From: an uncultured Eubacteriales bacterium
GTDB taxonomy: Bacteria; Bacillota; Clostridia; Oscillospirales; CAG-272
Direction: 5' to 3'
Length of the DNA stretch: 30,251 nt
Assembly (NCBI GenBank): GCA_934467435.1
Contig: CAKSLR010000006.1
Coordinates: 1-30,251 of the forward strand
This document shows, piece by piece, positions 15,959 through 25,577 of the stretch (its first letter is position 1; the number at the start of each line of letters is the position of its first letter). The position numbers and the translations under genes were made by a program. The notes beneath the pieces were generated by a model, which was not told the origin of the DNA, did no database searches, and saw nothing but the letters and a program-made list of their open reading frames with translations.

Positions 15959-18712
15959 TCAGGCGGTTTTTTCGTAAACGGGGTACAGGACGCTTCCCTC
16001 CTCTGCCGTGTCGAAGAACGGCAGGGCGGGGTTCGGCGCCTCCTCGGTCGGGGCAATCAGACCATAGACCGCAGCGCCGTCTGCCGCAGTGGCGAAACCG
16101 ACGCAGGTGTAACCGGCACGCTCGGGCGCCGAAACGCCGTTCTGCGCGCTCGGATTCCGCACAAGGTCCTTGGTTTTCGTGAAAGAAACCACATAACTGC
16201 CGTCGCCCGAGAGGGTGCAGCCCCAGAAGATCGGGCGGTAGGAAGAGTTGAAGAGTTTATCCCAACCCGCGGGCGCCTCGGATTCCGACACATAAATCGA
16301 CAGGTTCTTGCAGCCGTAGAAGGCGTGCTTGCCGATCTTCTGCAGGTTGCCGCGCAGGATCACGGTTTTGAGCCGAGCGCAGTTGCGGAACGCATAGCTT
16401 CCGATTTCCGCGAGCCCCGTGCCGAGGTCGAGTTTTGTCAGACCGCAACCGTAGAAGGCGTAATCGTCAATTTTCTTCAGGGTGGCGGGAATCTGCAATT
16501 CGGAGAGCCCCAGGCAGCCGTAGAACGCATACGGGCCGATCTCGGTGACCGAAGCAGGGAACGAAACGGTACCGAGCGCCACGCACTTGTAGAAGGCGTA
16601 TCTGCCGATGTACTTCACCCCGCTGCCGAGGGAAACCTCTTCGAGGTTCACACAGTTGCTGAAGGCACGTTCCCCGATCTCGGAAAGCCCGGCGCCGATG
16701 GTCACGTGATACAGCCCGGAATTGGCGAACGCGTTTTTCCCGACCGATGTCACGCGGTCGCCGATTTTGATTTCTCTCAGCGACTGGCAGGTGTAGAAGG
16801 CATAATCACCGATTTCGACAAGTTCTGCGGGCAATTCGACGTTGACAAGCGAAGCGCATTCATAGAAGGCGGAGCGCCCGATGCGCTTGACCGAAGCGGG
16901 AATCGACACCGTCTCGAGCGCATAGCAACGGAAGAAGAGGTAATCGACAAGCTCGGTCGGATCCCCTTCGATGGTGACTTGTTTCAGCGATTCGCAGCCG
17001 TAGAAAGCGCCGCGGCCGATGTGTTTCACACCGGCGGGGATCACGATGCTCTGCAGGTTGGCACTTTTATAGAAGGCATAGTTGGCAATGCCGCGCGTAT
17101 CTTCCAGCAGTTCCACCTTGCCGGAGGCAAAGGCGCCGGTGCCGACCACCCATTTGCCGGCGTAAACCACCTGCACAAACAGATTGGAAAACAGCCCGGT
17201 ATCCTTGAATGCCTCGGTACCGATCTCCACAACCGAATCCGGCACATCGAACGACGCCAGCCGTGCGCACTGATAGAAAGCGTAACTGCCGATTCTTTCC
17301 AGGTGGGAATCCCTGAATTCGACCGCCGTGAGCAACTCACAGCCCTGGAAGGCGTAATCGCCGATCTCGCGGACCGAAGAGCCGAGAACCAGGTTCATGA
17401 GCCCTTTGCAGGCGTAGAACGCCTGACGGTTGATGTACATGACACTGTCCGGGATCACGATGGAAGTCAGCTTGGTACAGGCTCTCATGGAGCCGCGTGC
17501 CAACCCCACCGTATCGGGACGGATGGTGACTGCGGTCATATCGGTTTTTTTGGTGCCGACAAGCCACTTCCCGACATAAATCACGTCTTCGTCGGCCCGC
17601 CCATAGAGCGCGGTGCCGTTAAAGACATCGGCGCCCATGGTGCGGAGCCCGCTCCCGATCTGCACGTTTGCAAGGGCATCACAGGAGTAGAACACACCGT
17701 CGCCGAGGTTCGTAAGACGGTCGGGCAGGGTAACGGAAGTCAGGGAAACGCAGCGCGAGAATGCCAGATTCCCGATGGAAGTCAGCGAAGAGCCGAGGTT
17801 CAGCGTGGACAGGGCGCTGCAACCGTAAAAGGCATACTGCCCGATGCTGTCGGCGTGGTTCCCGAGCGTCAGCATCCGCAGAGAAGTACACTGCGAGAAC
17901 GCATATTCTCCGATGGAGACCAGCGAATCCGGCAGGGCGAGTGCGGCGAGCGCGTCACAGTCGGAGAAGGCGTAACCCGCGATGGCGGTCAGATTGCCGC
18001 CGAATTTCACGCTGACAAGCGACCGGCAGTAGGAGAACGCATAGGCGGGAACCACGGTCAGGCTTTCGGGCAGTTCGACGGCCGTCAGCTGACGGCAGCT
18101 CTGGAACGCATATTCCCCGATGGTGCTCAGGCTTTTCGGCAGCTGAATGGCGGTCATGTACGAGCAGTTGGCAAAGGCGCGCTCACCGATCTCGGTGATG
18201 CCCTCCGAAATCACAACGCCCTCGACCGCGCGGCTGCCGGAAAACGCGGCCTTGGCAATGCGCACGACGGGCTTGCCGCGATAGCGGCTCGGCACAACGA
18301 CCGTGCCGGTGGCGGCGCCGACGCCCGACACCTCATAGGCGGTATTGTTGTTAATCAGCCGGAAGGAAAGACCGTTCTCCGGCTCTTTATAATAGGTCAA
18401 CTCCGACGACCAGGCGGAGTCCGAAAACTCATCGCCGTTGCCCATGGCTTTGACCCGGATGGCATATTCCCCCGCCGGCATATTGGCGATGGAATATGAG
18501 GTTTTACGGGTGTTTTTTTCCTCGCCGTTGATCTCCAGCACATAGCCGCTCGCATTTTTCACGCCGACCCAGCTCAGCGTCATGGAGGTTTCGTCAAGGG
18601 CGAGATTCTTCGGTGCGGAAAGCTCCGGCGCGCTGCAGGCAACAAATGCCGCGACACAGAGGAGCGCGACCGCCGCCGCGAGAAGGATACGAAACTTTTT
18701 CATATGGTACAT
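15959..18712 (-). CDS. BspA-like leucine-rich-repeat lipoprotein with an Fn3 domain
   Basis: A 917-residue predicted surface lipoprotein. The signal peptide ends in VAC (Cys26). An Fn3-like domain covers about 33-110 (LSWVGVKNASGYVLEING). From about 140 to 830 there are roughly 30 LRR_5 repeats of about 23 residues with the core IGxYAFYxCxxL. Two repeat breaks carry a shared insert (VIYVGKWLVGT and VVYAGKWVVGT). The end leaves the repeat (APAGWDKLFNSSYRPIFWG) and closes with an InlB-like tail (AGYTCVGFATAADGAAVYG). BspA-type proteins are known adhesins binding host proteins or other bacteria; the ligand here is unknown. The start at 18712 is chosen for GGAG 6 bases upstream; the ATG at 18703 (MKKFRILL) is the alternative. 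No promoter was seen in the 231-base gap before it. Confidence 0.9.
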   Translation of the reverse strand: MYHMKKFRILLAAAVALLCVAAFVACSAPELSAPKNLALDETSMTLSWVGVKNASGYVLEINGEEKNTRKTSYSIANMPAGEYAIRVKAMGNGDEFSDSAWSSELTYYKEPENGLSFRLINNNTAYEVSGVGAATGTVVVPSRYRGKPVVRIAKAAFSGSRAVEGVVISEGITEIGERAFANCSYMTAIQLPKSLSTIGEYAFQSCRQLTAVELPESLTVVPAYAFSYCRSLVSVKFGGNLTAIAGYAFSDCDALAALALPDSLVSIGEYAFSQCTSLRMLTLGNHADSIGQYAFYGCSALSTLNLGSSLTSIGNLAFSRCVSLTSVTLPDRLTNLGDGVFYSCDALANVQIGSGLRTMGADVFNGTALYGRADEDVIYVGKWLVGTKKTDMTAVTIRPDTVGLARGSMRACTKLTSIVIPDSVMYINRQAFYACKGLMNLVLGSSVREIGDYAFQGCELLTAVEFRDSHLERIGSYAFYQCARLASFDVPDSVVEIGTEAFKDTGLFSNLFVQVVYAGKWVVGTGAFASGKVELLEDTRGIANYAFYKSANLQSIVIPAGVKHIGRGAFYGCESLKQVTIEGDPTELVDYLFFRCYALETVSIPASVKRIGRSAFYECASLVNVELPAELVEIGDYAFYTCQSLREIKIGDRVTSVGKNAFANSGLYHVTIGAGLSEIGERAFSNCVNLEEVSLGSGVKYIGRYAFYKCVALGTVSFPASVTEIGPYAFYGCLGLSELQIPATLKKIDDYAFYGCGLTKLDLGTGLAEIGSYAFRNCARLKTVILRGNLQKIGKHAFYGCKNLSIYVSESEAPAGWDKLFNSSYRPIFWGCTLSGDGSYVVSFTKTKDLVRNPSAQNGVSAPERAGYTCVGFATAADGAAVYGLIAPTEEAPNPALPFFDTAEEGSVLYPVYEKTA

Positions 18713-18780
18713 CTGTTTCTCCGCATGATACGAAGATTCTTCCTTTCCCGAGATCGGAGGATGGGGTGCCGGGAACCGGC

Positions 18781-18829
18781 ACAAAAACAAGAAACGAAAG
18801 GGGCAGGACGCCCGGGGGGCGGGTCTGCC
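18781..18829 (-). terminator. Probable terminator after the MoxR/VWA operon
   Basis: On the minus strand GGCAG pairs with CTGCC and CCCG with CGGG around a C5 loop, with an unequal internal loop between them. A T-rich run (18781-18800) follows. A separate 7-bp hairpin with a 3-base loop lies next to it at 18766-18782. Together with the inverted repeat at 18874-18935 they fill the 231-base gap between the second VWA gene and the LRR lipoprotein gene. Confidence 0.45.
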
Positions 18830-18873
18830 GCGCGGCGGAAAGATTTCCCGTTACCGGGGGCTAACACACGCAA

Positions 18874-18935
18874 AACCCTTGCCGTTTTCGGCAGAAAACC
18901 GCGTTTTTCGTGGTTTTCTGCCGCCGGAAAGGGTT
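18874..18935. repeat. Nested inverted repeat downstream of the VWA operon
   Basis: Arms CGGCAGAAAACC (18889-18900) and GGTTTTCTGCCG (18912-18923) match perfectly, and the stem extends inward to 15 pairs with one G-T pair and a 5-base loop. An outer 7-bp pair (AACCCTT at 18874-18880, AAGGGTT at 18929-18935) encloses it. It starts nine bases beyond the VWA stop codon, so it probably ends or protects that transcript. Confidence 0.6.
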
Positions 18936-18943
18936 GCCGGAAA

Positions 18944-21640
18944 TTATTGACCGGACTTGCGGTTGCGATGCTCGCGGATGAGTTCGTGCGGCCACTTGAA
19001 CTTGAACTTACGAACCGCCACATCCGTAAGGAAGAGGATGATGGCAAGGATCGCGAAGAGGTATCTCGGGTCGAAGGTGTAGGTGAGATACTTCTCAAAG
19101 TTGTCAAACGCCGCCCACGGGTCGTCCAGAGTCAGAACCTGACCTTTGCCGTCTGCCGCGAGGGTCGCCATGGCTTCTTCCGCTTCTTTGGCGGAGCGGA
19201 AGGAAAGATACTCTTTCGAGTAGGAGAAGGTGCGATAGGCTACGGTTTCTGCGACCACATCCCCGTTCTCATCCAGTTTGGAGACGGTGATGGTGTAGAG
19301 TCCGGGTTCTCTCGTGAGGAAACGCACGCGGCTGTAATCCTCCCCTGCGCCGGGTTCGATGAGCTGAAGGTTCTCTTCCCCGGTTGCGCCGGTGGGACCG
19401 ACCACGCGCACGCGGATGCGCTGTCCTTCCTCCAGTTTGGTGAAGATGCTCATCTGAGTGGTGTAGTTATCCGGACGGAAGGTGAGTTCAATCTCCTTCT
19501 CACGGATGTTTTCGGTCGGGAAGAGGGCAAGCACCACGTTGTGCAGGAAACGCACGCCCGTAGGGCTGGCAAGAAAATCGCCCGACCAGGTACCGTTGAG
19601 GTCGCACATGAAACTGCCGACCGTGCCGGCGCCGTATTTCCACTGCGCGTAGATCGGCACGTATTCGCCCATCAGCGGAATTTCGACTCCCGCCTTGGCT
19701 TTGGTGCCGTAGAACCCGCGCAGCTGCGGCATATTCTCCTGCAGGATACCGTTTACCACCGAGGTATGATCGTAGATGACGGGGGTAAACGGCTCGTAGT
19801 TGACCTCTTTGATTTCGGGGACATTGAGGTCCTCACGCATGATGTTTGGGAGCGTGGAAACGTTCCAGGTCTCGTAGTATCTGCCGTGACCTTCGTTCGC
19901 GGCGGCCTGCATATCCTCGGTTTTTCCGTTATCCCCGATGGAAACGATGGAGAAGGTGATGCCCGACTCCTCGTAGTTACGCTTGACCACCTCGCCGTAG
20001 CTTTCATACGTATCCCCCGGCATACCGTCGGAAACAAGCAGGATATGACGCCGCTCCACCCCCTTCAGGGCTTTGAGCGCCGAGCCGGCACGTTCGATGG
20101 CGCCCGTAAAGACGGTGCCGCCGCCGATTTCGATATCATCGATCGCCGCACGGATCTTATCGATCTGCGTACGGGGGGTCATCTGAATTTCTTCGGCGTA
20201 GTCGTCTTCCAGCGTCATGACGCCGCACCAGTCCCGCTCGGTCAGCGCATTCAGGCTGGCAAGCGCGCCCTCTTTGGCAAGATCCAGTTTGGTTTTGCCG
20301 GTCACGCTGTCCTTGGTGCTCATACTGCCCGAACGGTCAATGATAATCATGACGCCGAGCGGCGGGGTATAGTTGATCGCCTGCACCGGCAGCATCTGCT
20401 GGTAGAGAGTACCAATCATATCCTCCCGGTTATAGGCGTTGGCGATGATCTTATCGCCCGTGTCGATCCGATTGCCGCCGACGGTGAAAAGACCGCCGCC
20501 GCAGAGATAGACATAGTCGTGCAGGATTTTATCAAAGCCCTTCGGCATATCGGCGTTGGCGATATTGACGAAAATCACCTCGTCATACTCCCGCAGTTCC
20601 GCAAGGGTTGCGGGCATCTGGGCGGGGTTGCCGATATCTGCCACCGTGACTTTGTAGGACTCGGAAAGCAACTCCCGCAGCTTGGCGGATTCATCGGCGT
20701 TGCGTTCCACAATCAGCACTTTATCGTAGGTTTCAAGATACAGGAAAGAGCGGTAACTGTTGTTTTCCTGCACCGTATCCTGCCCGCCCTCCATACGGAA
20801 GGTAAGCTCATGCATCCCGGGCAGGGTGAAGGTGTGTTTGATCACAACATCCTGCCGCGATTCGAGCAGGTCGGCGGTTGCGGTGCCGCACGCCACCCCG
20901 TTATCATACAGCGTGATGGTAACGCGGCTGTTGATATTGGCTTCGACCGAAACGGTCATCTCAAACTCTTCCCCGACCGCAATATTGTAATCCGGCATGG
21001 TAACGCCGACCAACTGCGCGTCAGCCCCCTGTTTGGTGGGGATATGAACCGTATCGATTTTGGTGCCTTCGGCAGCGATGGATTTGACCACGCTGCTTGC
21101 CTTGCCGTCGGTTTCCAGCCCGTCGGAGACCAGGATGATCTTACCCGTGCGGGGATTGGCAAAGAGCGAGGCGGCATAGGTCAGAGCGGAGGCAATGTCG
21201 GTAGCGGAATCGTCCGGTTCCTCTGCCGTCAGGTAATCGTTGAACACGCGGTCAACATTCCGTGAGGCGGAGGCGGCATAGACCTGGTTGTAACCGAAGG
21301 TCACGATGCCGACTTTGACATTCTTGCGTCTGGCTTCATCGAGCAGGGTGCGGACATAACTTTCCACATCCTCACTCGACTTGCCCGCGGTATAGGACTG
21401 GTCGAGAAGAATCAGGGCTTCGTTGCCGTCGTTCAGTTTGCCGTATGTAATCAGCGTGCCGGCGAGCAGCGAAACACACAGCACCATGACGACCATATGC
21501 AGCACCATGGAGCCGATGCGGTTTCTTGTGCGGCGATACTTGCGCGAAAGGCGGAAATAGGGAATGAGCGTCAGCGCCAGCGCGGGAATCAGCAGCAGAA
21601 GAAGCCAGGGGTTATCGAAATGGATTTGAAAATTCGTCAT
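18944..21640 (-). CDS. Membrane-anchored protein with two VWA domains and a glutamine-amidotransferase-like domain
   Basis: An 898-residue member of the BatA/VWA families that travel with MoxR. Two membrane helices lie near the N-terminus (about 12-30 and 43-65) and one near the C-terminus (about 860-880), with most of the protein outside. The first VWA domain (about 75-215) has a variant metal site, D80-QSYT. A class-I glutamine-amidotransferase-like region (about 300-395; YDEVIFVNIANADM, CGGGLFTVGGNRI) lies between the domains. The second VWA domain (about 430-600) has the intact metal site D435-RSGS and the later GGGTVFTGAI segment. Beta-rich sequence follows. ATG 21640 is chosen for AGAGGTG about 6 bases upstream. 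A TTG at 21655 would instead overlap the previous stop by 4 bases. VWA metal sites bind protein partners; the partner here is unknown. Confidence 0.9.
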   Translation of the reverse strand: MTNFQIHFDNPWLLLLLIPALALTLIPYFRLSRKYRRTRNRIGSMVLHMVVMVLCVSLLAGTLITYGKLNDGNEALILLDQSYTAGKSSEDVESYVRTLLDEARRKNVKVGIVTFGYNQVYAASASRNVDRVFNDYLTAEEPDDSATDIASALTYAASLFANPRTGKIILVSDGLETDGKASSVVKSIAAEGTKIDTVHIPTKQGADAQLVGVTMPDYNIAVGEEFEMTVSVEANINSRVTITLYDNGVACGTATADLLESRQDVVIKHTFTLPGMHELTFRMEGGQDTVQENNSYRSFLYLETYDKVLIVERNADESAKLRELLSESYKVTVADIGNPAQMPATLAELREYDEVIFVNIANADMPKGFDKILHDYVYLCGGGLFTVGGNRIDTGDKIIANAYNREDMIGTLYQQMLPVQAINYTPPLGVMIIIDRSGSMSTKDSVTGKTKLDLAKEGALASLNALTERDWCGVMTLEDDYAEEIQMTPRTQIDKIRAAIDDIEIGGGTVFTGAIERAGSALKALKGVERRHILLVSDGMPGDTYESYGEVVKRNYEESGITFSIVSIGDNGKTEDMQAAANEGHGRYYETWNVSTLPNIMREDLNVPEIKEVNYEPFTPVIYDHTSVVNGILQENMPQLRGFYGTKAKAGVEIPLMGEYVPIYAQWKYGAGTVGSFMCDLNGTWSGDFLASPTGVRFLHNVVLALFPTENIREKEIELTFRPDNYTTQMSIFTKLEEGQRIRVRVVGPTGATGEENLQLIEPGAGEDYSRVRFLTREPGLYTITVSKLDENGDVVAETVAYRTFSYSKEYLSFRSAKEAEEAMATLAADGKGQVLTLDDPWAAFDNFEKYLTYTFDPRYLFAILAIILFLTDVAVRKFKFKWPHELIREHRNRKSGQ

Positions 21641-21651
21641 TGTTTCACCTC

Positions 21652-23568
21652 TCAAAACTGCTCACGGGATTGCAGCCACCATTCGGCGAACAACAACGCA
21701 ACGAGCGCCACCGCGAAGTAGAACAGAAGATCAAGGTCCTGTGCCTGATGGTTCCCGTCCGTGTAGGGGCTTTCCAGCATATCGACTTCCTGGAAGAGAT
21801 TGCTCTCCGCATTCGGTACCTTGACATACAGGGAGTCAATGGCCTGCTTGCCGGAGAGGAGCGTTTGCGTCAGGGTGTACGTACCGGGCTTTTCCACCGT
21901 CAGTTCCGCAGGGAACTCGGTATAATCCCGATGGATGCCCGCGCCGCTGACCGTGAGGGAGGTGCCGCGCGCATTGAGGGTGACCTTACTGTTGACCTCC
22001 GCCACCGAATTGCTGACGGTGGAGGGTTCAAAATAGTCGAAGATGTTACGGAAGAGCATCGGGAAGTCCATGGAAACGGCAAGGTCGGAGTAGTTGAGGT
22101 TCACCGTCAGGACGATCACTTTGCAGTCCGGCTCATTTTTGACCAGCAGCACCGGGTCACCGCCGCAGTACCAGAGGGGCGTAAAGCCGTCGCTCATGAT
22201 CACGCGCTGATACCGGTTGACATAGATATTATCCGGGGTCAGATAAGAAGTAATGGGATGGGTCTCACCGGCGGTCAGGTTGGCATTGGCGCCATCCACC
22301 ACGCGACCGAGGGCGAAACCGCCGTTTTCAGGCGCGTAAGAGGGGTCCACAAGGAACACCACGCCGTCGGTCGGCATGACCTTCGGCAACAGATCGTGCT
22401 CGAAAATGTAAATATCATAGCCTTCCGCCGGAAGGGATTCCGGCTTGCCTTCTTCATCCCGGGGCTTGATCTCGGTCAGGTCAAGCACCCATTCACCGCG
22501 CACGCTGTCCCGCAGGTTCATGAGAATACTGCTGATGAAGGGGTTCGGCCGGGAACTGGCATACAGCACGCGGATGGTCTCGCGCGTTCCGTTATAGAGA
22601 TAATAACTGTTATCGTAAGAGAAGGAATCTTCCGTATCCGTAAGATACGCATGGACATAGGAATAAGAGAACACCTTCTGCAGGTCGGGCATTTCCTCTG
22701 CGGTGAACGTCCAGCGCTGAGTCTCATCGTTATCGCAACGGATCGGGCGCGTCAGGCGCACCGTGTTTCCTTCCACATCATTGGCATCATAAATATCGAG
22801 GCACAGCAGCACATCGGTATTCCGATGGTAACTGGCAACATCGACGGTAAAGGCGTAATAGTTATCCACCAGCTCGGAGGTGCAGTTCAGGATGGCGGCA
22901 TTCCACTCATCCTCTTCCGACACATCGACAATCTGCACACCGCCCTTATCGATATAGGTCGTGGCGGTGTAGAAGAGGATCTCGGCTTTCGGATTCTCGT
23001 TCACCACCTGCTCTGCCAGGGTCATGGCACCGTTGACATCGCCCGCGGCGAACGAACACTTCAGATCGCCGGGGGTCACGAGGTTGTCCAGCGCCTCATA
23101 CACATCCCGCCGCAGGTCGGAGCTGGCGCGCTGGGCAACGAAAGAGGCCTGCGTGCCCGCCAGAATGACCGAAACCGTCCCCTCCCCGTCAAGCGTCTCG
23201 GTCACAAGCGACTTGACGCGGGCCACGGCGCGCTCAAAGCGCGTTTCGTTCCCGTCGCCTGCCAGCATATTGGCGGAGGCGTCGATGATGGCGACCTTTT
23301 CGGTCTTTTCCTCGGGCACCGCGGCGCGTACCACAGGGGTGGCGAGCAGGGTGGCAAGGATGGAAAGGATGAGGATCTGACAGATCAGAACCAAAATGTT
23401 CCGGAACCGATTGATCGGCAGTTTTTTCTTTTTATACCGCAGGCTCAGCCGCCAGACGAACGTACTGGAGATGAACTTCTGCTGGTAGTTCGGTTTCAGA
23501 ATATAAATCAGGATCAGCGCGAGAACGCCGAGAAGCCCGATGAAACCGAGGGGCGCAAGAAAACTCAT
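21652..23568 (-). CDS. BatA-like membrane protein with degenerate VWA domain
   Basis: A 638-residue protein with the BatA N-terminal arrangement: a hydrophobic start (MSFLAPLGFIGLLGVLAL), a basic loop (RYKKKKLPINRFRN), a second helix (about 58-78) and then a VWA-like domain. Its metal-site motif reads D96-ASAN instead of DxSxS, so metal binding is doubtful. The middle and C-terminal regions are beta-rich, with an amidotransferase-like stretch (YDIYIFEHDLLPKVMP, about 385-400) and a last helix near 610-628. The ATG overlaps the DUF58 stop as ATGA, which points to coupled translation and a shared complex. It is probably a structural partner of the next VWA protein in the membrane. Confidence 0.88.
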   Translation of the reverse strand: MSFLAPLGFIGLLGVLALILIYILKPNYQQKFISSTFVWRLSLRYKKKKLPINRFRNILVLICQILILSILATLLATPVVRAAVPEEKTEKVAIIDASANMLAGDGNETRFERAVARVKSLVTETLDGEGTVSVILAGTQASFVAQRASSDLRRDVYEALDNLVTPGDLKCSFAAGDVNGAMTLAEQVVNENPKAEILFYTATTYIDKGGVQIVDVSEEDEWNAAILNCTSELVDNYYAFTVDVASYHRNTDVLLCLDIYDANDVEGNTVRLTRPIRCDNDETQRWTFTAEEMPDLQKVFSYSYVHAYLTDTEDSFSYDNSYYLYNGTRETIRVLYASSRPNPFISSILMNLRDSVRGEWVLDLTEIKPRDEEGKPESLPAEGYDIYIFEHDLLPKVMPTDGVVFLVDPSYAPENGGFALGRVVDGANANLTAGETHPITSYLTPDNIYVNRYQRVIMSDGFTPLWYCGGDPVLLVKNEPDCKVIVLTVNLNYSDLAVSMDFPMLFRNIFDYFEPSTVSNSVAEVNSKVTLNARGTSLTVSGAGIHRDYTEFPAELTVEKPGTYTLTQTLLSGKQAIDSLYVKVPNAESNLFQEVDMLESPYTDGNHQAQDLDLLFYFAVALVALLFAEWWLQSREQF

Positions 23569-24461
23569 ACCATGATACCTACCTTAAGCATTTCGCCGAA
23601 AAGAACCTTTTCAATGGGTTGGTCGGTTACGACGGGGATATATCCGACATTACGGGAAGCGCAGTAAGAACGGATGTCCTCCATCATATCTTTCATGGCT
23701 TCTTCATACGCCGCCAACATTCCGCGGGTGATTCTCAGCTTCATATTTCTTGTGTCCGCCATATCCACCGACTCGGAGTCGATGAGATTGACTCTGCCGC
23801 TGTAGGTAGGGTCTTTTTCCTCGGGGGTCAGAATCTGCACGAGCAGCACCTGGCGGTTCTTGTAGCAGAGGTAATCGACTGCTTTTTTCCATTCGCCTTC
23901 CGAGAAGAAGTCGGAGATAATGACGCTCAGCCCGTCCCGCGAGCCGACGTCGGGGCTGCCGGCGATGGCGGAAAGATCCACATCCCCCTCCGGCCTGATC
24001 TTCTCCAGTTCTCCGATGGCGCGGAAAAACGGGGTCTTACCGACGATGACGCCGAAAGGATCTTCCATTCCGCTCTCCCGCAGAAGTTTGAAGGAAACCT
24101 TGTCCATGTTATGAACGGACAAAAAGCCGATGGCGGCTGCTGCCGCCACGGTATATGCCGCCTTTTGCGGGTCATCTTTGCCCATGGAGGCAGAGCAGTC
24201 GAGATAAATCTGCGTATGCATCTGCCTCTCATCGGTAAACAGTTTCAGGAAGAATTTTTCAAAGCGGCTGTACAGGTTCCAGTCAATACGGCGGATATCA
24301 TCCCCGAGCATATATTCCCGGTAATCGGCAAACTCCACCGTCTGACCGTAAGTACGCACCAGATGCTTGCCGCCGAAGAAGCCGGAAAGATCCGACCGCA
24401 GGTGCAGCGCAAGCGTCTCCAGCCGACTGAAAAACGCATCGTTCAAGTAAGAGACACTCAT
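23565..24461 (-). CDS. DUF58 domain protein with VWA-like fold
   Basis: A 298-residue cytoplasmic protein of the DUF58 family, which nearly always sits next to MoxR ATPases. The family hallmark is GDDIRRIDWNLYSR (53-66), followed by a VWA-like metal site D88-CSAS that is intact. No signal peptide or membrane helix is visible. DUF58 proteins are thought to link MoxR to the membrane VWA proteins. The start codon shares one base with the moxR stop (TAATG), and the stop overlaps the next start (ATGA), so the three genes are translated as a unit. Confidence 0.93.
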   Translation of the reverse strand: MSVSYLNDAFFSRLETLALHLRSDLSGFFGGKHLVRTYGQTVEFADYREYMLGDDIRRIDWNLYSRFEKFFLKLFTDERQMHTQIYLDCSASMGKDDPQKAAYTVAAAAAIGFLSVHNMDKVSFKLLRESGMEDPFGVIVGKTPFFRAIGELEKIRPEGDVDLSAIAGSPDVGSRDGLSVIISDFFSEGEWKKAVDYLCYKNRQVLLVQILTPEEKDPTYSGRVNLIDSESVDMADTRNMKLRITRGMLAAYEEAMKDMMEDIRSYCASRNVGYIPVVTDQPIEKVLFGEMLKVGIMV

Positions 24462-25513
24462 TATTTTCTCCCGTTTTTCTTCTTACCCTTTTCAAGCTCT
24501 TCCGCCACCGCATCGGCAACGGTGCTCTTCTTTTTGCTGTTCAGTTCCTCAATGATCATGCGAATGACATCATCGGGGGAAACGCGGCCGGCAATTGCCT
24601 CAAAGTTCATCTTCATACGGTGACGGAGAACGGGGTATGCCAGTTCGTTGACATCACTGTATGCCACATTGAAGCGACCGTTCATCAGCGCCTTGACCTT
24701 GGCGGCGGAGATGAGCGCCTGACCGGCACGCGGGCTGGCGCCGAGGCGGACATACTTCTTTGCCGCTTCGCTGGCACACTCGCTGTCGGGCTGCGTTGCC
24801 GAGCAGAGCACCATGGCGTACCGCATGACATCCTCTGCCACGGGAATCTGATTGGCAGTCTTGCGCATTTCGAGCAGCTGATCGCCGGTGCAGGCAGACT
24901 CTGCCACTTCCGCCATGGTCTTCTGCGTCATGTCGACGATGTCCATGAGTTCGGCAAGGGACGGGTTTTTCACAATGAGTTTGAACATGAAACGGTCCAT
25001 CTGTGCCTCGGGCAGCGGATAGGTACCGTCCTGCTCCACGGGGTTCTGGGTTGCCAGCACGAAGAACGGCTCGTTCAGCTTTCTCGAAACGCCCATGACG
25101 GTCACGGTATGCTCCTGCATCGCTTCGAGCAGTGCGGACTGCGTTTTCGGGGTGGCACGGTTAATTTCATCGGCAAGGATGATGTTACTGAAGATCGGAC
25201 CCGGCTGGAAGTTGAACTGCGAATTGCCGTTTTCGTCTTTTACAATGATGTTGGTACCCGTAACGTCAGCGGGCATCAGGTCAGGCGTGAACTGGATACG
25301 GGAGAAGGGGAGGTTGAAGACGCGGCCGAGCGAACGCACCAGACGCGTCTTACCGACGCCGGGCACGCCCTCCAGCAGGACGTTACCGCCTGCGATCATG
25401 GCGATGACGGTACCTTCCACAACCTCGGTCTGACCGATCACGTCACGCTGAATCTGTTCAAAAATATTTTTGCACTGCTCGCTGAACTGTTTGATGTTTT
25501 CTTCTGTAATCAT
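24461..25513 (-). CDS. moxR: MoxR-family AAA+ ATPase
   Basis: A 350-residue AAA_3 ATPase of the MoxR group. It has Walker A GVPGVGKT (49-56, Lys55), Walker B IILADE (Asp115, Glu116), sensor-1 Asn157 in VLATQNPVE and the DRFMF segment. The C-terminal lid domain holds ASPRAGQALISAAKVKAL, a MoxR hallmark. MoxR ATPases act as chaperones that help assemble or insert metals into protein complexes with VWA proteins. The C-terminal tail is Lys-rich (about 335-350). AAGGA sits 3-4 bases before the ATG. The 64 bases upstream hold a short tandem repeat and no convincing promoter, so it is probably transcribed from 26768-26796. Confidence 0.95.
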   Translation of the reverse strand: MITEENIKQFSEQCKNIFEQIQRDVIGQTEVVEGTVIAMIAGGNVLLEGVPGVGKTRLVRSLGRVFNLPFSRIQFTPDLMPADVTGTNIIVKDENGNSQFNFQPGPIFSNIILADEINRATPKTQSALLEAMQEHTVTVMGVSRKLNEPFFVLATQNPVEQDGTYPLPEAQMDRFMFKLIVKNPSLAELMDIVDMTQKTMAEVAESACTGDQLLEMRKTANQIPVAEDVMRYAMVLCSATQPDSECASEAAKKYVRLGASPRAGQALISAAKVKALMNGRFNVAYSDVNELAYPVLRHRMKMNFEAIAGRVSPDDVIRMIIEELNSKKKSTVADAVAEELEKGKKKNGRK

Positions 25514-25552
25514 TTTCCTTGTCGCCTTTTTCTATAAAATTTTTATTCCCGC

Positions 25553-25573
25553 GGATTGCGGATTGCAGATTGC
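25553..25573. repeat. Three tandem copies of a 7-base unit
   Basis: GGATTGC, GGATTGC and AGATTGC lie head to tail in the 64-base gap between the first membrane-protein gene and moxR. A short AT-rich palindrome (ATAAAATTTTTAT) follows on the side towards moxR. The copies may come from replication slippage; no function is evident. Confidence 0.7.
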
Positions 25574-25577
25574 GGAA

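Noticed and set aside
18721..18736. TATCAT as a -10 box for the LRR lipoprotein gene
   Set aside because: No -35 box lies at a suitable distance, and the start would fall inside the ribosome site.
25553..25573. Short tandem repeat as a CRISPR or phase-variable promoter element
   Set aside because: The unit is 7 bases without spacers, copies are few, and it lies inside an operon rather than in a promoter.
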